From contig NZ_JAAGLU010000037.1 in the NCBI RefSeq assembly GCF_010550245.1, positions 1 to 64,000 of the forward strand: a stretch of DNA of 64,000 nucleotides, read 5' to 3'. This stretch comes from Streptomyces sp. SID12501 (lineage in GTDB: Bacteria > Actinomycetota > Actinomycetes > Streptomycetales > Streptomycetaceae). Position 1 is the stretch's first letter. Each line of letters starts with the position of its first letter. Shown in pieces: positions 33,661 to 42,468 of this stretch. A model generated the notes under the pieces. It made no database searches, was not told the origin of the DNA, and saw only the letters and a list, made by a program, of their open reading frames with translations. The position numbers were made by a program, and so were the translations under genes.

Positions 33661-34281
33661 TCAGGACTCCTTGACGGCGATGGTCTCCACCGTGTTCGCC
33701 ACGTGCTCGAAGGCGTCGGCCGCCTCCTCCAGCACGTCCACGATCTGCTTGAGCTTCAGCACTTCGATCGCGTCGTACTTGCCGTTGAACAGGTGGGCCA
33801 GAAGCTTCCGGTGGATCTGGTCCGCCTGGTTCTCCAGCCGGTTCACCTCGATCCAGTACTCCGTCAGGTTCTCCATCGTGCGGAGGTTCGGCATCGCCTC
33901 CGCCGTCAGCTCCGCCGCCCGCGCCAGTACCTCGATCTGCTGCTCGACGCCCTTGGGCAGTTCCTCCACGTTGTAGAGGACGACCAGGTCGACGGCCTCC
34001 TCCATGAAGTCCATGATGTCGTCGAGCAGCGAGGCGAGCTTGTAGATGTCCTCACGGTCGAACGGCGTGATGAACGAGGAGTTCAACTGGTGGAAGATCG
34101 CGTGCGTGGCGTCGTCACCGGCGTGTTCCGCGGCCCGCATACGCTCTGCGATCTCGGCCCGGCCGGAGGCGTCCGCCCCGAGCAGTTCCATGAGGAGTCG
34201 CGAGCCCGTGACGATGTTGTCCGCGGACGCGGCGAACATGTCGTAGAAGCTCGTCTCCCTGGGGGTCAGACGAAATCGCAC
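33661..34281 (-). CDS. DUF47 PhoU-like regulator of Pit
   Basis: The 206-residue all-helical protein has the DUF47 pattern: PRETSFYDMFAASADNI, EHAGDDATHAIFHQLNSSFI and TPFDREDIYKLASLLDDIMD, where the Asp/Glu/His residues bind metal. It is a PhoU relative encoded immediately before pit, and likely modulates Pit activity at the membrane. It is divergent from the csoR-like gene. Confidence 0.93.
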   Translation of the reverse strand: MRFRLTPRETSFYDMFAASADNIVTGSRLLMELLGADASGRAEIAERMRAAEHAGDDATHAIFHQLNSSFITPFDREDIYKLASLLDDIMDFMEEAVDLVVLYNVEELPKGVEQQIEVLARAAELTAEAMPNLRTMENLTEYWIEVNRLENQADQIHRKLLAHLFNGKYDAIEVLKLKQIVDVLEEAADAFEHVANTVETIAVKES

Positions 34282-34433
34282 GTGAGGTCCTCGGAGTCCT
34301 TCGGGTTCGGTCAGGCTGATGCTAGGCGCAACATCCGGCCACGGCTATCGGGTCGCCCCCCAGTGTCGCGCATCGGCCGGAGTGGACTGCACGGTGGTCT
34401 ACACCGGCCCTATACCCAGCAAAGTTGGTTACG

Positions 34434-34454
34434 ATATACCCGGCAGGGGTATAT
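34434..34454. promoter_or_regulatory. Palindromic CsoR-type operator
   Basis: ATATACCC-GGCAG-GGGTATAT forms 8-bp perfect arms around a 5-base GC centre. This matches the G-tract, AT-flanked palindromes bound by CsoR regulators. It lies 45 bp upstream of the regulator start, overlapping its probable promoter, so autorepression is expected. A half-site, TATACCC, occurs at 34411. Confidence 0.8.
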
Positions 34455-34498
34455 TGACGCTTTTGTGTCCGATGTTTGTCCAACGGGAGGACGCGACG

Positions 34499-34864
34499 AT
34501 GACGACCACCGAGGCCGGCGCGGAGACGCCCGACGTGGTGACCGACGTGGCGCATGACGTGGTGACCGACCATGACCGGGGTGTGCACGGGTATCACCAG
34601 CAGAAGGACGAGCATCTGAAGCGGTTGCGCCGGATCGAGGGGCAGATCCGCGGGCTCCAGCGGATGGTCGACGAGGACGTCTACTGCATCGACATACTCA
34701 CCCAGGTCTCGGCCTCCACCAAGGCCCTGCAGTCCTTCGCGCTCCAGCTCCTGGAGGAGCACCTGCGGCACTGTGTCGCGGACGCGGCCCTCAAGGGCGG
34801 TACCGAGATCGACGCGAAGGTGGAGGAGGCGACCAAGGCGATCGGTCGTCTGCTGCGTACCTGA
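34499..34864 (+). CDS. csoR: CsoR-family metal-sensing repressor
   Basis: The 121-residue protein has a ~30-residue Asp/Val/His-rich extension and the helical CsoR/RcnR domain (HLKRLRRIEGQIRGLQRMV). Cys63, His88 and Cys92 match the C-x24-H-x3-C Cu(I) site. It represses DNA until copper binds. ATG at 34499 follows CGGGAGGA. No copper pump or chaperone gene is next to it, so its targets other than itself are elsewhere. Other metal or persulfide sensing in this family is possible. Confidence 0.88.
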   Translation: MTTTEAGAETPDVVTDVAHDVVTDHDRGVHGYHQQKDEHLKRLRRIEGQIRGLQRMVDEDVYCIDILTQVSASTKALQSFALQLLEEHLRHCVADAALKGGTEIDAKVEEATKAIGRLLRT

Positions 34865-34918
34865 CCAGCCCCGGCCGACCTCCGTGGTGTGGATGGGGTA
34901 CATGGTGTACGTCGCTTT

Positions 34919-35107
34919 TCAGCCACCCTGCGTGAGCTTGCGCCCCTCGCGCTCCTCCGCCACCCGCAGCACCTCGTCGATGCTCTCCAGGCTGAGCCGC
35001 TCCTCGCCGGCCGCGGAGGCCGCGATGATCAGGTCTCCGCACAGCTCGATCTCGGCGAGGGCCACGTGGTCCTGAACCGCCGTACCGCCGACCGGTGCCA
35101 CGTGCAT
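34919..35107 (-). CDS. Small conserved hypothetical protein
   Basis: The 62-residue protein starts MHVAPVGGTAVQDHVALAEI, with LCGDLIIAASAAGEERLSLE and a C-terminal EVLRVAEEREGRK helix. I recognise it only as a Streptomyces-type small conserved protein with no known function. ATG at 35107 has AGAGG close upstream; the frame extends to 35170 but with poor coding signals. Confidence 0.65.
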   Translation of the reverse strand: MHVAPVGGTAVQDHVALAEIELCGDLIIAASAAGEERLSLESIDEVLRVAEEREGRKLTQGG

Positions 35108-35245
35108 CACCTCTTCTCTGCCGTCACCGCTTCCTAGAGTAGGGAGCGGGCCACGCACCGCGCATGGCACGGACGGGCTAGTCCTTGCGCTACGGCGGAC
35201 GCAGCCGAGCCGTTCCGGGTTGCTCGCACGCCTCGCGCCCGGTGC

Positions 35246-36091
35246 TCACCGCTCGGCGATACGGCCCGCGTAGATGTCCGCCGGCCTCGGCAACCGTACG
35301 TGCACGGGAGCCCCGAAGTCGTACAGCAGTGTCGTCGAGGCCACCGCGACCGTGCCCTTTTGCTGGCCGTTGACGAAGCTGAACCGGTGCAGGAGCTTGC
35401 GGATACGGCCCTCGTCGTCGAGGTAGGCGTCGAAGGGGACCCGGGCCGTGGCGAACCCTTTCGCCGCCGCTCCCAGCGGGCCCCTGTTGCCCGGCGAGGC
35501 GTTCTTCGCGGCCTCGGCGAGGTCGGCGGTGCCCCGGTAGTGCCGTACGTCGACGCCGGCGACCCGGGTCCGGCCGACGTACGTCGCCTCGCGCGTCCCG
35601 CGCAGCACCTCGGCGGCGGCGAACGGGTCCGTGGCCCCGCCCGTCACCAGGTTGCCGTCGGACAGGGTCGCCGTGTCCACCCGTACCCACTTGTCGGCGG
35701 GGACGCCCGCACCCCGGTTCTTCATGAACAGGGCGCCAGGGGCGAGGAGTTCGGTGATCGGGCGGTGCGGGCTGGTGCCCGCCGGGTCCTGGGGGAGCAG
35801 TACCCGCAGGTGGCCGAGCTGCTTCGTGTAGTCGTAGACGCCCTCGCCCCGGATGGTGACGCGGGTGCCGCCGGTGGCCATCTCCATGGACGTGGTGGTG
35901 CGGGAGGTGCCCGCGTCGACCAGTGCCGTGGCGGCCCGGTGCAGGACGCGGACCGCGTCGCCGACCGGGCGGCCGTCCGCGGTGGCGGCCTCGCCGGCGC
36001 GCGTGCAGCCGGTGGCGCAGATCAGTAGGCCGGTCGTCGCGGCGGCCATGACGACCGTCCCGCCACCTCGCCAGTGCCGCCGCCGTTCCAT
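35246..36091 (-). CDS. LppX/LprG-like lipoprotein
   Basis: The 281-residue protein has a lipoprotein signal with lipobox ICATGC (Cys29). Its domain (TSMEMATGGTRVTIRGEGVY, FMKNRGAGVPADKWVRVDTA, AGVDVRHYRGTADLAEA, RVPFDAYLDDEGRIRKL) has the beta-half-barrel pattern of LolA/LppX/LprG proteins that bind lipids outside the membrane in actinobacteria. The family assignment is by pattern. ATG at 36091 is used. It is divergent from the small CGWRGP protein gene. Confidence 0.78.
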   Translation of the reverse strand: MERRRHWRGGGTVVMAAATTGLLICATGCTRAGEAATADGRPVGDAVRVLHRAATALVDAGTSRTTTSMEMATGGTRVTIRGEGVYDYTKQLGHLRVLLPQDPAGTSPHRPITELLAPGALFMKNRGAGVPADKWVRVDTATLSDGNLVTGGATDPFAAAEVLRGTREATYVGRTRVAGVDVRHYRGTADLAEAAKNASPGNRGPLGAAAKGFATARVPFDAYLDDEGRIRKLLHRFSFVNGQQKGTVAVASTTLLYDFGAPVHVRLPRPADIYAGRIAER

Positions 36092-36195
36092 CCGCCGTCC
36101 ACCCCCAAGCAGGGCCGTCGGTCCACGGCCTCTGTCCCTCCGCCTAACGAGGGGTGGGGGAGGTTGTCACGCGCATACCAGTGCTTTACCCGGGG

Positions 36196-36402
36196 ATGGG
36201 TACCGTTGAAGGTGTGGCGCAGCACGACCGAAGCGAACATTCCCAGTTCCCCGAAGAGCACTCCGTTTCCATGGTGGAGCACGGGCCGTTCTGCTTCGCC
36301 AGATGCGTCTGCGGGTGGCGCGGACCGGCCCGCCGGGCCCGGAGCATGGCCCGGACGGACGGCAGGGGGCACGTGGACGACGCGCCTCAGCCCGTCCGCT
36401 GA
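36196..36402 (+). CDS. Small conserved hypothetical protein (CGWRGP motif)
   Basis: The 68-residue protein is rich in His and Glu at the N-terminus and has FCFARCVCGWRGPARRARS near the middle, with three Cys that might bind metal. Similar small proteins are common in Streptomyces, function unknown. ATG at 36196 is chosen; GTG at 36214 lies too close to GAAGG. It is convergent with the Nudix gene, 12 bp apart. Confidence 0.55.
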   Translation: MGTVEGVAQHDRSEHSQFPEEHSVSMVEHGPFCFARCVCGWRGPARRARSMARTDGRGHVDDAPQPVR

Positions 36403-36414
36403 CCGCCCCTTGGC

Positions 36415-36846
36415 CTACCTCTGCGGCAGGGCCAGCAGCTCGTCGACCAGGTCCTTGTCGCGGGGCTGGGTGAGGCGTTCGCGGGCGGCCGTCGGGGGCA
36501 GCCACAGGATGAGGTCGACCTCGTCGTTCGGGGTGAAGGCGCCGGACGTTGCCTCCGCCGCCCAGTAACTCACCTGCTTGGGGCGGCCGTTGACCTCGTA
36601 ATGGGTCTGGCTGAGGGGAGCGCCGGGAGCCGCCCGGTAGCCCGTCTCCTCCTCGACCTCGCGCAGCGCGGCGGCGAGTTGCTCCTCGTCGCGCTTCAGG
36701 TGGCCCTTCGGGTGCGACCAGTCGTCGTACTTCGGCCGGTGGACGAGGCAGATCTCCAGGCCGCCGTCCACGGGCGAGCGGCGCCACAGGACGCAGCCCG
36801 CCGCGAGTACGGGGTGCTCGCTGTCGGATGTCACCTCGTAGGTCAC
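36415..36846 (-). CDS. Nudix hydrolase
   Basis: The 143-residue protein has a complete Nudix box, G48-x5-E54-x7-REV-x-EE-x-G69, within GHLKRDEEQ and LREVEEETG. The family splits nucleoside diphosphates linked to a moiety X. N-terminal strands (LAAGCVLWRR, LEICLVHRPKYDDW) resemble MutT-like and diadenosine-type enzymes; the gene sits in a ppk-CHAD-nudix set, so a polyphosphate or Ap(n)A substrate is plausible. GTG start overlaps the CHAD stop. Confidence 0.92.
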   Translation of the reverse strand: MTYEVTSDSEHPVLAAGCVLWRRSPVDGGLEICLVHRPKYDDWSHPKGHLKRDEEQLAAALREVEEETGYRAAPGAPLSQTHYEVNGRPKQVSYWAAEATSGAFTPNDEVDLILWLPPTAARERLTQPRDKDLVDELLALPQR

Positions 36847-37952
36847 CTTGTGATCATCGCCTTCTTCTCCCAGGACTGCTGGAACGCGAACCGGGCCGCC
36901 TCCACCTCGTGGCGCTGGTCGGCGTGGAGCACGCCGAGCGCGTACGCCGTCGCCGGGGCGATGCGGGGGGTGCGTGCCGCCGCGGCCGCCGCCGCGGCGG
37001 CCTCGGACGCGTCCCGGTGCCGGTTGAGCGCCGTGCCGGCCGCCAGCAGTCGTCCGTCGAGGCCGATGCGGGCTTCGTCGCCCTCCAGGACCTCGTGGGC
37101 GTAGCGGCGCAGGCGCAGGAGGAGGCGTACGTGGTGCCAGGGGGCGTCCTGGGGGTGGGGGGCCGGGTCGGGGGAGAGGCCGTGGACGAGGGCCTCCGCG
37201 TTGTAGGGGTGGCCGGCGGTGAGGAGGGGGAGGGCGGTGACGGCGTCGCAGAGGCGTTCGTGGGCCGCGGCCGCGAGGGGGCGCAGGTCGGTGGGGGTGG
37301 TGGTGGCGCTGGGGGTCAGGGGGACTTCGCTGGCGAGGACGGCGACGTTGTCGGCCACCGCGTGGAAGCGGCTCGATCCCAGGGCCTGCAGGGCCGCCGA
37401 GTGGGATCGGGTGCGGGCCAGGGTCAGTTGGCGTTCCAGCAGGGCGCCCGCTTTCGCGGCGCCCACTGTCAGGTTGCTGCGGTCCGGGGTGGCCGCCGGG
37501 CGGGACCGGGGGCCTGCGTCGCCGGGTCCCACAGCCAGTTGCTTCGGGAAAGGTGCTGCCCCCGACAGTCGCTGCAGGGCCAGCAACAGGCGTTCCAGGC
37601 GGGCCGCGTAGGCGTGTTCCCTCGCCAACGTGCCTGACAGCCAGGCCAGTTCGGGGTGGAGCGTCTCCGACCAGGTGGGGTCGAGGAGCGGGCGGAAGGT
37701 GTGGAGGGTGCCCGTGATGCGGCGGGCCGCGTGGCGCAGGGCGCGGGCCGCGTCCACGGGCTCCTCTCCGGGGGAGGCGGAGGAGCCCGCGTGTGCCGTA
37801 CCCGTGCCCGTCTCCCTGTGCAGGCGCAGGGCGCGGAGGAACTCCGTCGCCTGCGCCCGCAGGTAGTCCGCCAGGGCGTCCGCCGGCACGGGACCGGCCG
37901 TTGCGGGACCGGCCGTCGTGGGGTCGGTCGGGTCAAGTTGTCGCTGTGCCAC
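36843..37952 (-). CDS. CHAD-domain protein
   Basis: The 369-residue helical protein is rich in Arg and His, e.g. ADALADYLRAQATEFLRALR, DAARALRHAARRITGTLHTF, LAWLSGTLAREHAYAARLER. This is the conserved-histidine alpha-helical domain that binds inorganic polyphosphate. Its gene overlaps ppk by 20 bp and nudix by 4 bp, consistent with a polyphosphate role. A run of Ala (SEAAAAAAAAART region) lies near the C-terminus. Confidence 0.9.
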   Translation of the reverse strand: MAQRQLDPTDPTTAGPATAGPVPADALADYLRAQATEFLRALRLHRETGTGTAHAGSSASPGEEPVDAARALRHAARRITGTLHTFRPLLDPTWSETLHPELAWLSGTLAREHAYAARLERLLLALQRLSGAAPFPKQLAVGPGDAGPRSRPAATPDRSNLTVGAAKAGALLERQLTLARTRSHSAALQALGSSRFHAVADNVAVLASEVPLTPSATTTPTDLRPLAAAAHERLCDAVTALPLLTAGHPYNAEALVHGLSPDPAPHPQDAPWHHVRLLLRLRRYAHEVLEGDEARIGLDGRLLAAGTALNRHRDASEAAAAAAAAARTPRIAPATAYALGVLHADQRHEVEAARFAFQQSWEKKAMITR

Positions 37953-40302
37953 GCCTACGCCTCCGGGCGTCTATGAGCATCTCCTGGACGTTCCGCAGTG
38001 GCTGGCCCTCGGAGTCCGCCGCGTGCCGGGTCCACTCGCCGTCCGGGCCCAGGTGCCAGGACTGCGTGGTGTCGGACATGCCGGTTTCCAGCAACCGGTT
38101 GATCGAGGCCCGGTGGGCCGGGTCCGTGACCCTCACGAGTGCCTCGATGCGGCGGTCGAGGTTGCGGTGCATCATGTCGGCGCTGCCGAACCACACCTCG
38201 GGCTCGCCGCCGTTGCCGAAGACGAAGACCCGGGAGTGTTCGAGGAAGCGGCCGAGGACGGAACGGACCCGGATGTTCTCGGAGAGACCCGGGACTCCGG
38301 GCCGTACGGCGCAGATGCCGCGGACCCAGATGTCGCACGGGACGCCCGCCTGGGAGGCGCGGTACAGCGAGTCGATGAGCGCCTCGTCCACCATCGAGTT
38401 GACCTTGATACGGACATACGCGGGGCGTCCGGCACGGTGGTGCTGGACCTCCTTGTTGATCCGCGAGATCAGGCCGTCCCGAAGGGACTTGGGGGCCACC
38501 AGCAGACGGCGGTACGTCTCCCGGCGGGAGTAGCCGGACAGCCGGTTGAAGAGGTCCGACAGGTCCGCGCCCACCTGCTGGTCGGCGGTCAGGAGGCCCA
38601 GGTCCTCGTAGAGGCGGGCCGTCTTGGGGTGGTAGTTGCCGGTGCCGACGTGGGAGTAGCGGCGCAGGGTGTCGCCCTCCTGGCGGACCACCAGGGACAG
38701 CTTGCAGTGGGTCTTCAGACCGACGAGGCCGTAGACGACGTGGCAGCCGGACGCCTCCAGCTTGCGCGCCCACTTGATGTTGGCCTGCTCGTCGAAGCGG
38801 GCCTTGATCTCGACGAGGACGAGGACCTGCTTGCCGGCCTCGGCCGCCTCGATCAGGGCGTCCACGATCGGGGAGTCGCCCGAGGTCCGGTACAGGGTCT
38901 GCTTGATGGCGAGGACGTCCTCGTCGAGCGCCGCCTGCTCCAGGAAGGCCTGCACGGAGGTGGAGAAGCTGTCGTACGGGTGGTGGAGGAGTACGTCCCG
39001 TTCGCGCAGGGCCGCGAAGATGTCCGGCGCGGACGACGACTCGACCTCGGCCAGGTCGCGGTGGGTGCCGGCGATGAACTTCGGGAACTTCAGCTCGGGC
39101 CGGTCGAGGGAGGAGATGCCGAAGAGACCGGTGAGGTCGAGGGGACCCGGCAGCGGGTACACCTCTGCCTCGGTGATGTTCAACTCCCGTACCAGCAGGT
39201 CGAGTACGTACCGGTCGATGGACTCCTCGACCTCGAGGCGCACCGGCGGCCCGAAGCGGCGCCGCATCAGTTCCTTCTCCAGGGCCTGGAGGAGGTTCTC
39301 GGCGTCGTCCTCCTCGACCTCCAGGTCCTCGTTGCGGGTGAGGCGGAAGGCGTGGTGCTCCAGGACCTCCATGCCGGGGAACAGCTCTTCGAGGTGCGCG
39401 GCGATGACGTCCTCGATCGGCACGTACCGGCTCGGGGAGGCCTCCAGGAAGCGGGACAGCAGCGGCGGCACCTTCACGCGCGCGAAGTGACGGTGTCCGC
39501 TCACCGGGTTGCGGACGATCACCGCGAGGTTCAGGGAGAGACCCGAGATGTACGGGAAGGGGTGCGCCGGGTCGACGGCCAGCGGCGTGAGCACCGGGAA
39601 GATCTGGTGGCGGAAGAGGGTGAACAGGCGGGCCTGCTCCTTCTCCGTCAGCTCGCTCCAGCGGACCAGGTGCACGCCCTCCTCGGCGAGCGCCGGGGCC
39701 ACGTCCTCCTGGTAGCAGGCGGCGTGCCGGGCCATCAGCTCGCGGGAGCGGGCCCAGATCATCTCCAGCACCTCGCGGGGCTGGAGGCCGGAGGCGGAAC
39801 GGGTGGCCACGCCGGTGGCTATCCGGCGCTTCAGACCGGCCACCCGGACCATGAAGAACTCGTCCAGGTTGCTGGCGAAGATCGCGAGAAAGTTAGCCCG
39901 TTCGAGGAGGGGTGTGTTGGGATCCTCGGCCAGTTCCAGCACCCGCTCGTTGAACGCGAGCCAGCTGCGCTCCCGGTCGAGGAAGCGGCCCTGCGGCAGC
40001 AGCTCGCCGTCGTAGGGTGCCTCCTCGTACTCGTCGAGGTCTGCGTCGATGTCGGGTTCCAGGTCGGAGACCACGGCCGACACCGTGTGCGGGCGGTGGG
40101 AGGTCAGGGAACCGACGGACGGCTGCGCGTGCTGTACCTGCGACTGGGCGTTTGGCTGGCTCATGACCCCATTGTTCCGCGCCTCGCCCGGTACGGGCGC
40201 GTCGGAGCGTGCGGGCGGGAGCGCGGCGGGGGCGGTCCGGTCGGCTCCGGCCGCGTTGGTGCCCTCGGGGGGCGGTGAAGGCTCAGGCACGGCGGGCGTC
40301 AT
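37933..40302 (-). CDS. ppk: Polyphosphate kinase 1
   Basis: The 789-residue Ppk1 has the PPK N-domain (FLDRERSWLAFNERVLELA), the middle domain, and two PLD-like C-domains with VGTGNYHPKTA, GLKTHCKLSL (catalytic His region) and WFGSADMMHRNLDRR. It makes polyphosphate from ATP reversibly. The N-terminal ~45 residues are Pro/Ala-rich; ATG at 40302 has GAGG upstream, while ATG at 40164 (MSQPNAQSQ) would give 743 residues. No PHO box is visible upstream. Confidence 0.95.
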   Translation of the reverse strand: MTPAVPEPSPPPEGTNAAGADRTAPAALPPARSDAPVPGEARNNGVMSQPNAQSQVQHAQPSVGSLTSHRPHTVSAVVSDLEPDIDADLDEYEEAPYDGELLPQGRFLDRERSWLAFNERVLELAEDPNTPLLERANFLAIFASNLDEFFMVRVAGLKRRIATGVATRSASGLQPREVLEMIWARSRELMARHAACYQEDVAPALAEEGVHLVRWSELTEKEQARLFTLFRHQIFPVLTPLAVDPAHPFPYISGLSLNLAVIVRNPVSGHRHFARVKVPPLLSRFLEASPSRYVPIEDVIAAHLEELFPGMEVLEHHAFRLTRNEDLEVEEDDAENLLQALEKELMRRRFGPPVRLEVEESIDRYVLDLLVRELNITEAEVYPLPGPLDLTGLFGISSLDRPELKFPKFIAGTHRDLAEVESSSAPDIFAALRERDVLLHHPYDSFSTSVQAFLEQAALDEDVLAIKQTLYRTSGDSPIVDALIEAAEAGKQVLVLVEIKARFDEQANIKWARKLEASGCHVVYGLVGLKTHCKLSLVVRQEGDTLRRYSHVGTGNYHPKTARLYEDLGLLTADQQVGADLSDLFNRLSGYSRRETYRRLLVAPKSLRDGLISRINKEVQHHRAGRPAYVRIKVNSMVDEALIDSLYRASQAGVPCDIWVRGICAVRPGVPGLSENIRVRSVLGRFLEHSRVFVFGNGGEPEVWFGSADMMHRNLDRRIEALVRVTDPAHRASINRLLETGMSDTTQSWHLGPDGEWTRHAADSEGQPLRNVQEMLIDARRRRRGTATT

Positions 40303-40471
40303 TGGGTGAGCCTCGCAAGCCTGGCTGAATCACTGGTTACGGGGACATGACGTACGGGATATCGGGGGGCGGCTCGCGGGGGTGGGCGAGCGGGCAGGCG
40401 GTGTCGGCCGGGGGTGCGCGTATGCCCCTCCTCCCCGGTGGCAGGGGCATACGCGGGTCGGGCGGGCCCGC

Positions 40472-41464
40472 TCAGACCGTGCGGCGGCGCAGCAGCCAGA
40501 AGGAGGCGGCCGCCGCGGCGGCGGTGAGGGCGAGGACGACTCCGGTCTCCATGAGCTGGAGGGGCCAGAAGTGGGAGGCCGGGTGGTAGTCGCGGAAGTA
40601 GCCGACGATGTCGGCGGCGGCGCGGCACTTGTCGTCGTTGCAGTACGGGTCCGGTACGTGGGACCCGCTGGAGGTGATGACACCGTCGCGGACGACCATG
40701 CCGGTCCACTCGGGGTATCCGCCCTTGCGGGTCAGGGTCTCGACCGGCCACAGGTGCGGGCGCAGCTCGCCGAGGAAGGTCATGAGGGCCAGCAGGGCCG
40801 CGGAGGCGACTACGAGGGCGCGCAGCGAGCGTTGTACGAACATGCCCGCGAGGGCGCCCACGGCCAGGCCGAGCAGGGCGTACGCGGTGGCGAGGGTGCC
40901 GTTGGCGAAGTAGCCGCCGCTCTGGTGCCACTGCCAGCTGCCCAGCGGCCCCCACAGCTGGCTGTGCTTGTCCCACATCAGGCGGTGGAGGAGGGTGAGG
41001 AGGCCGGTTCCGGTGACGAGCAGCGCGGCCGGTACGGCGAGCTGGGCGGCCAGCCAGCGCGCCGGGGAGACCGACTGGGTCCAGAGCAGCTGAGCGGTGC
41101 CCTTCTCCAGTTCCCGGCCGATCAGGGCGCTGCCCGCCCAGGCGGCGGTGAGGAGGGGGACGAGGCCGGTCAGGCGTCTGCCGACGGAATCCGCGGTGCC
41201 GAGATGGTGGTAGTCGGACACGGAGTACTCGCAGGCGCGTTGGACGCCCCCGTCGTGGCAGCCGGCCCTGGTGAACTCGGCGAAGGCCGCGTCGAGCGCG
41301 TATCCGTAGTTCCACAGCAGTGCTCCGGCGGCCACGGCGACCAGCATCAGCCAGAACCAGAGCGCCGAGCGGTGCAGGCGCAGTGTGGCCCGGACGAGAC
41401 CCTGGAGGGTGCCGGTGCGCCGCGGTCTTGTGGGTGTCGCGAGTGCGGTGGCGGTGGTGGTCAT
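40472..41464 (-). CDS. ABC transporter permease 2
   Basis: The 330-residue membrane protein has six helices, with WFWLMLVAVAAGALLWNYGY, LIGRELEKGTAQLLWTQSVS and ARWLAAQLAVPAALLVTG. It is paralogous to the preceding permease (shared HRSALWFWL, SLIGRELE/ALIGRELE, WTQSVSPARWLAA, NGTLATAYAL, YHPASHFWPLQL). A large extracytoplasmic loop contains four Cys. The two permeases likely form a heterodimeric exporter with the ATPase at 42465. ATG at 41464 overlaps the upstream stop. Confidence 0.87.
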   Translation of the reverse strand: MTTTATALATPTRPRRTGTLQGLVRATLRLHRSALWFWLMLVAVAAGALLWNYGYALDAAFAEFTRAGCHDGGVQRACEYSVSDYHHLGTADSVGRRLTGLVPLLTAAWAGSALIGRELEKGTAQLLWTQSVSPARWLAAQLAVPAALLVTGTGLLTLLHRLMWDKHSQLWGPLGSWQWHQSGGYFANGTLATAYALLGLAVGALAGMFVQRSLRALVVASAALLALMTFLGELRPHLWPVETLTRKGGYPEWTGMVVRDGVITSSGSHVPDPYCNDDKCRAAADIVGYFRDYHPASHFWPLQLMETGVVLALTAAAAAASFWLLRRRTV

Positions 41465-42468
41465 GCGGAGGCTCCCGTGCGGCGCTTGAGCAGGGCGAAC
41501 GCGATCACCACGGCCACCGCGGTGAGGGCGAGGAGGATGCCGGTCTCCACGAGCTGGAGGGGCCAGAAGTGGGAGGCGGGGTGGTAGTCGAGGTAGACGC
41601 CGGCGACGTCGTTGCGGGCGATGCACGCGGCCCTGTCGTCGCAGAACAGGTCGGGGATGCGGGCGCCGGTCGAGGTGTAGGAACCCTTGCCGACCCACAT
41701 GCTGACGGTGTCCTCGAAACCGACGGCGCTCTTCCGGGTCTCGGCCGGCCACAGGTGCGGACGCAGGGACTGGAACTGTTGTACGGCGATGCCGATGGCG
41801 ACGACTCCGACGCCGAGCCCTGGCAGCGAGCGGCGCGCGACCATGCCCGCGAGAACGCCGAGGGCCAGACCGGCCAGGGCGTAGGCGGTGGCGAGGGTGC
41901 CGTTGGGCTCGAAGATCTGGGCGTCGTACCAGTGGTAGCTGTCCTGCCGCAGTTCGGCGGTGGCCGCCCACATCATGCGGTGCAGCAGGGTGAGCAGGAG
42001 CATGCCCGCGGTGATCAGTACGGCGGGCACGGCGATCTTGGCGGCCAGCCAGCGCGCCGGGGACACGGACTGCGTCCAGGCCAGTTGTGCCGTGCCGTCC
42101 TCCAGCTCGCGGCCGATGAGCGAGGCGCCCGCCCAGGCGGCGATCAGGAACGGGGCGAAGAATATGAGGAGGCTGCCGAGGACGACGCCCGAGTCCCAGC
42201 GTGCTCCGAGCGTGCCCAGGGTGTCGCAGCCGAGGTTGGGCGTGCCGTCGGCACCGCAGCCCGAGCGCGCCAGCTCGTCCATGGCCGCGTTCGCGCCCGG
42301 CCCGTACGTCCAGAGGATCAACCCGGCGGTCACGACGACGTACAGCAGCCAGAACCAGAGTGCGGAGCGGTGCACACGCAGGAGGGTCCAGGTGAGGCCG
42401 TGGAGACGGCCGGTGCGCTGTACCGCGGGTCGCTCGGGTGCCGTGAGTGCGGCGGTGGTGGTGGTCAT
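41461..42468 (-). CDS. ABC transporter permease 1
   Basis: The 335-residue six-helix permease is paralogous to its neighbour, with Cys residues in extracytoplasmic loops (SGCGADGTPNLGCD; FCDDRAACIA). In YtrA-type operons such transporters export antibiotics or cell-wall-active compounds, and their regulator senses the drug. Its ATG overlaps the ATPase stop (ATGA), and its stop overlaps the next permease. Confidence 0.87.
   Translation of the reverse strand: MTTTTAALTAPERPAVQRTGRLHGLTWTLLRVHRSALWFWLLYVVVTAGLILWTYGPGANAAMDELARSGCGADGTPNLGCDTLGTLGARWDSGVVLGSLLIFFAPFLIAAWAGASLIGRELEDGTAQLAWTQSVSPARWLAAKIAVPAVLITAGMLLLTLLHRMMWAATAELRQDSYHWYDAQIFEPNGTLATAYALAGLALGVLAGMVARRSLPGLGVGVVAIGIAVQQFQSLRPHLWPAETRKSAVGFEDTVSMWVGKGSYTSTGARIPDLFCDDRAACIARNDVAGVYLDYHPASHFWPLQLVETGILLALTAVAVVIAFALLKRRTGASA

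Noticed and set aside
37918..40278. A 786-codon plus-strand open frame opposite ppk
   Set aside because: It is the antisense shadow of the ppk gene, full of Val/Gly/Arg/Asp as expected from high third-position GC. The ppk frame has full family motifs.
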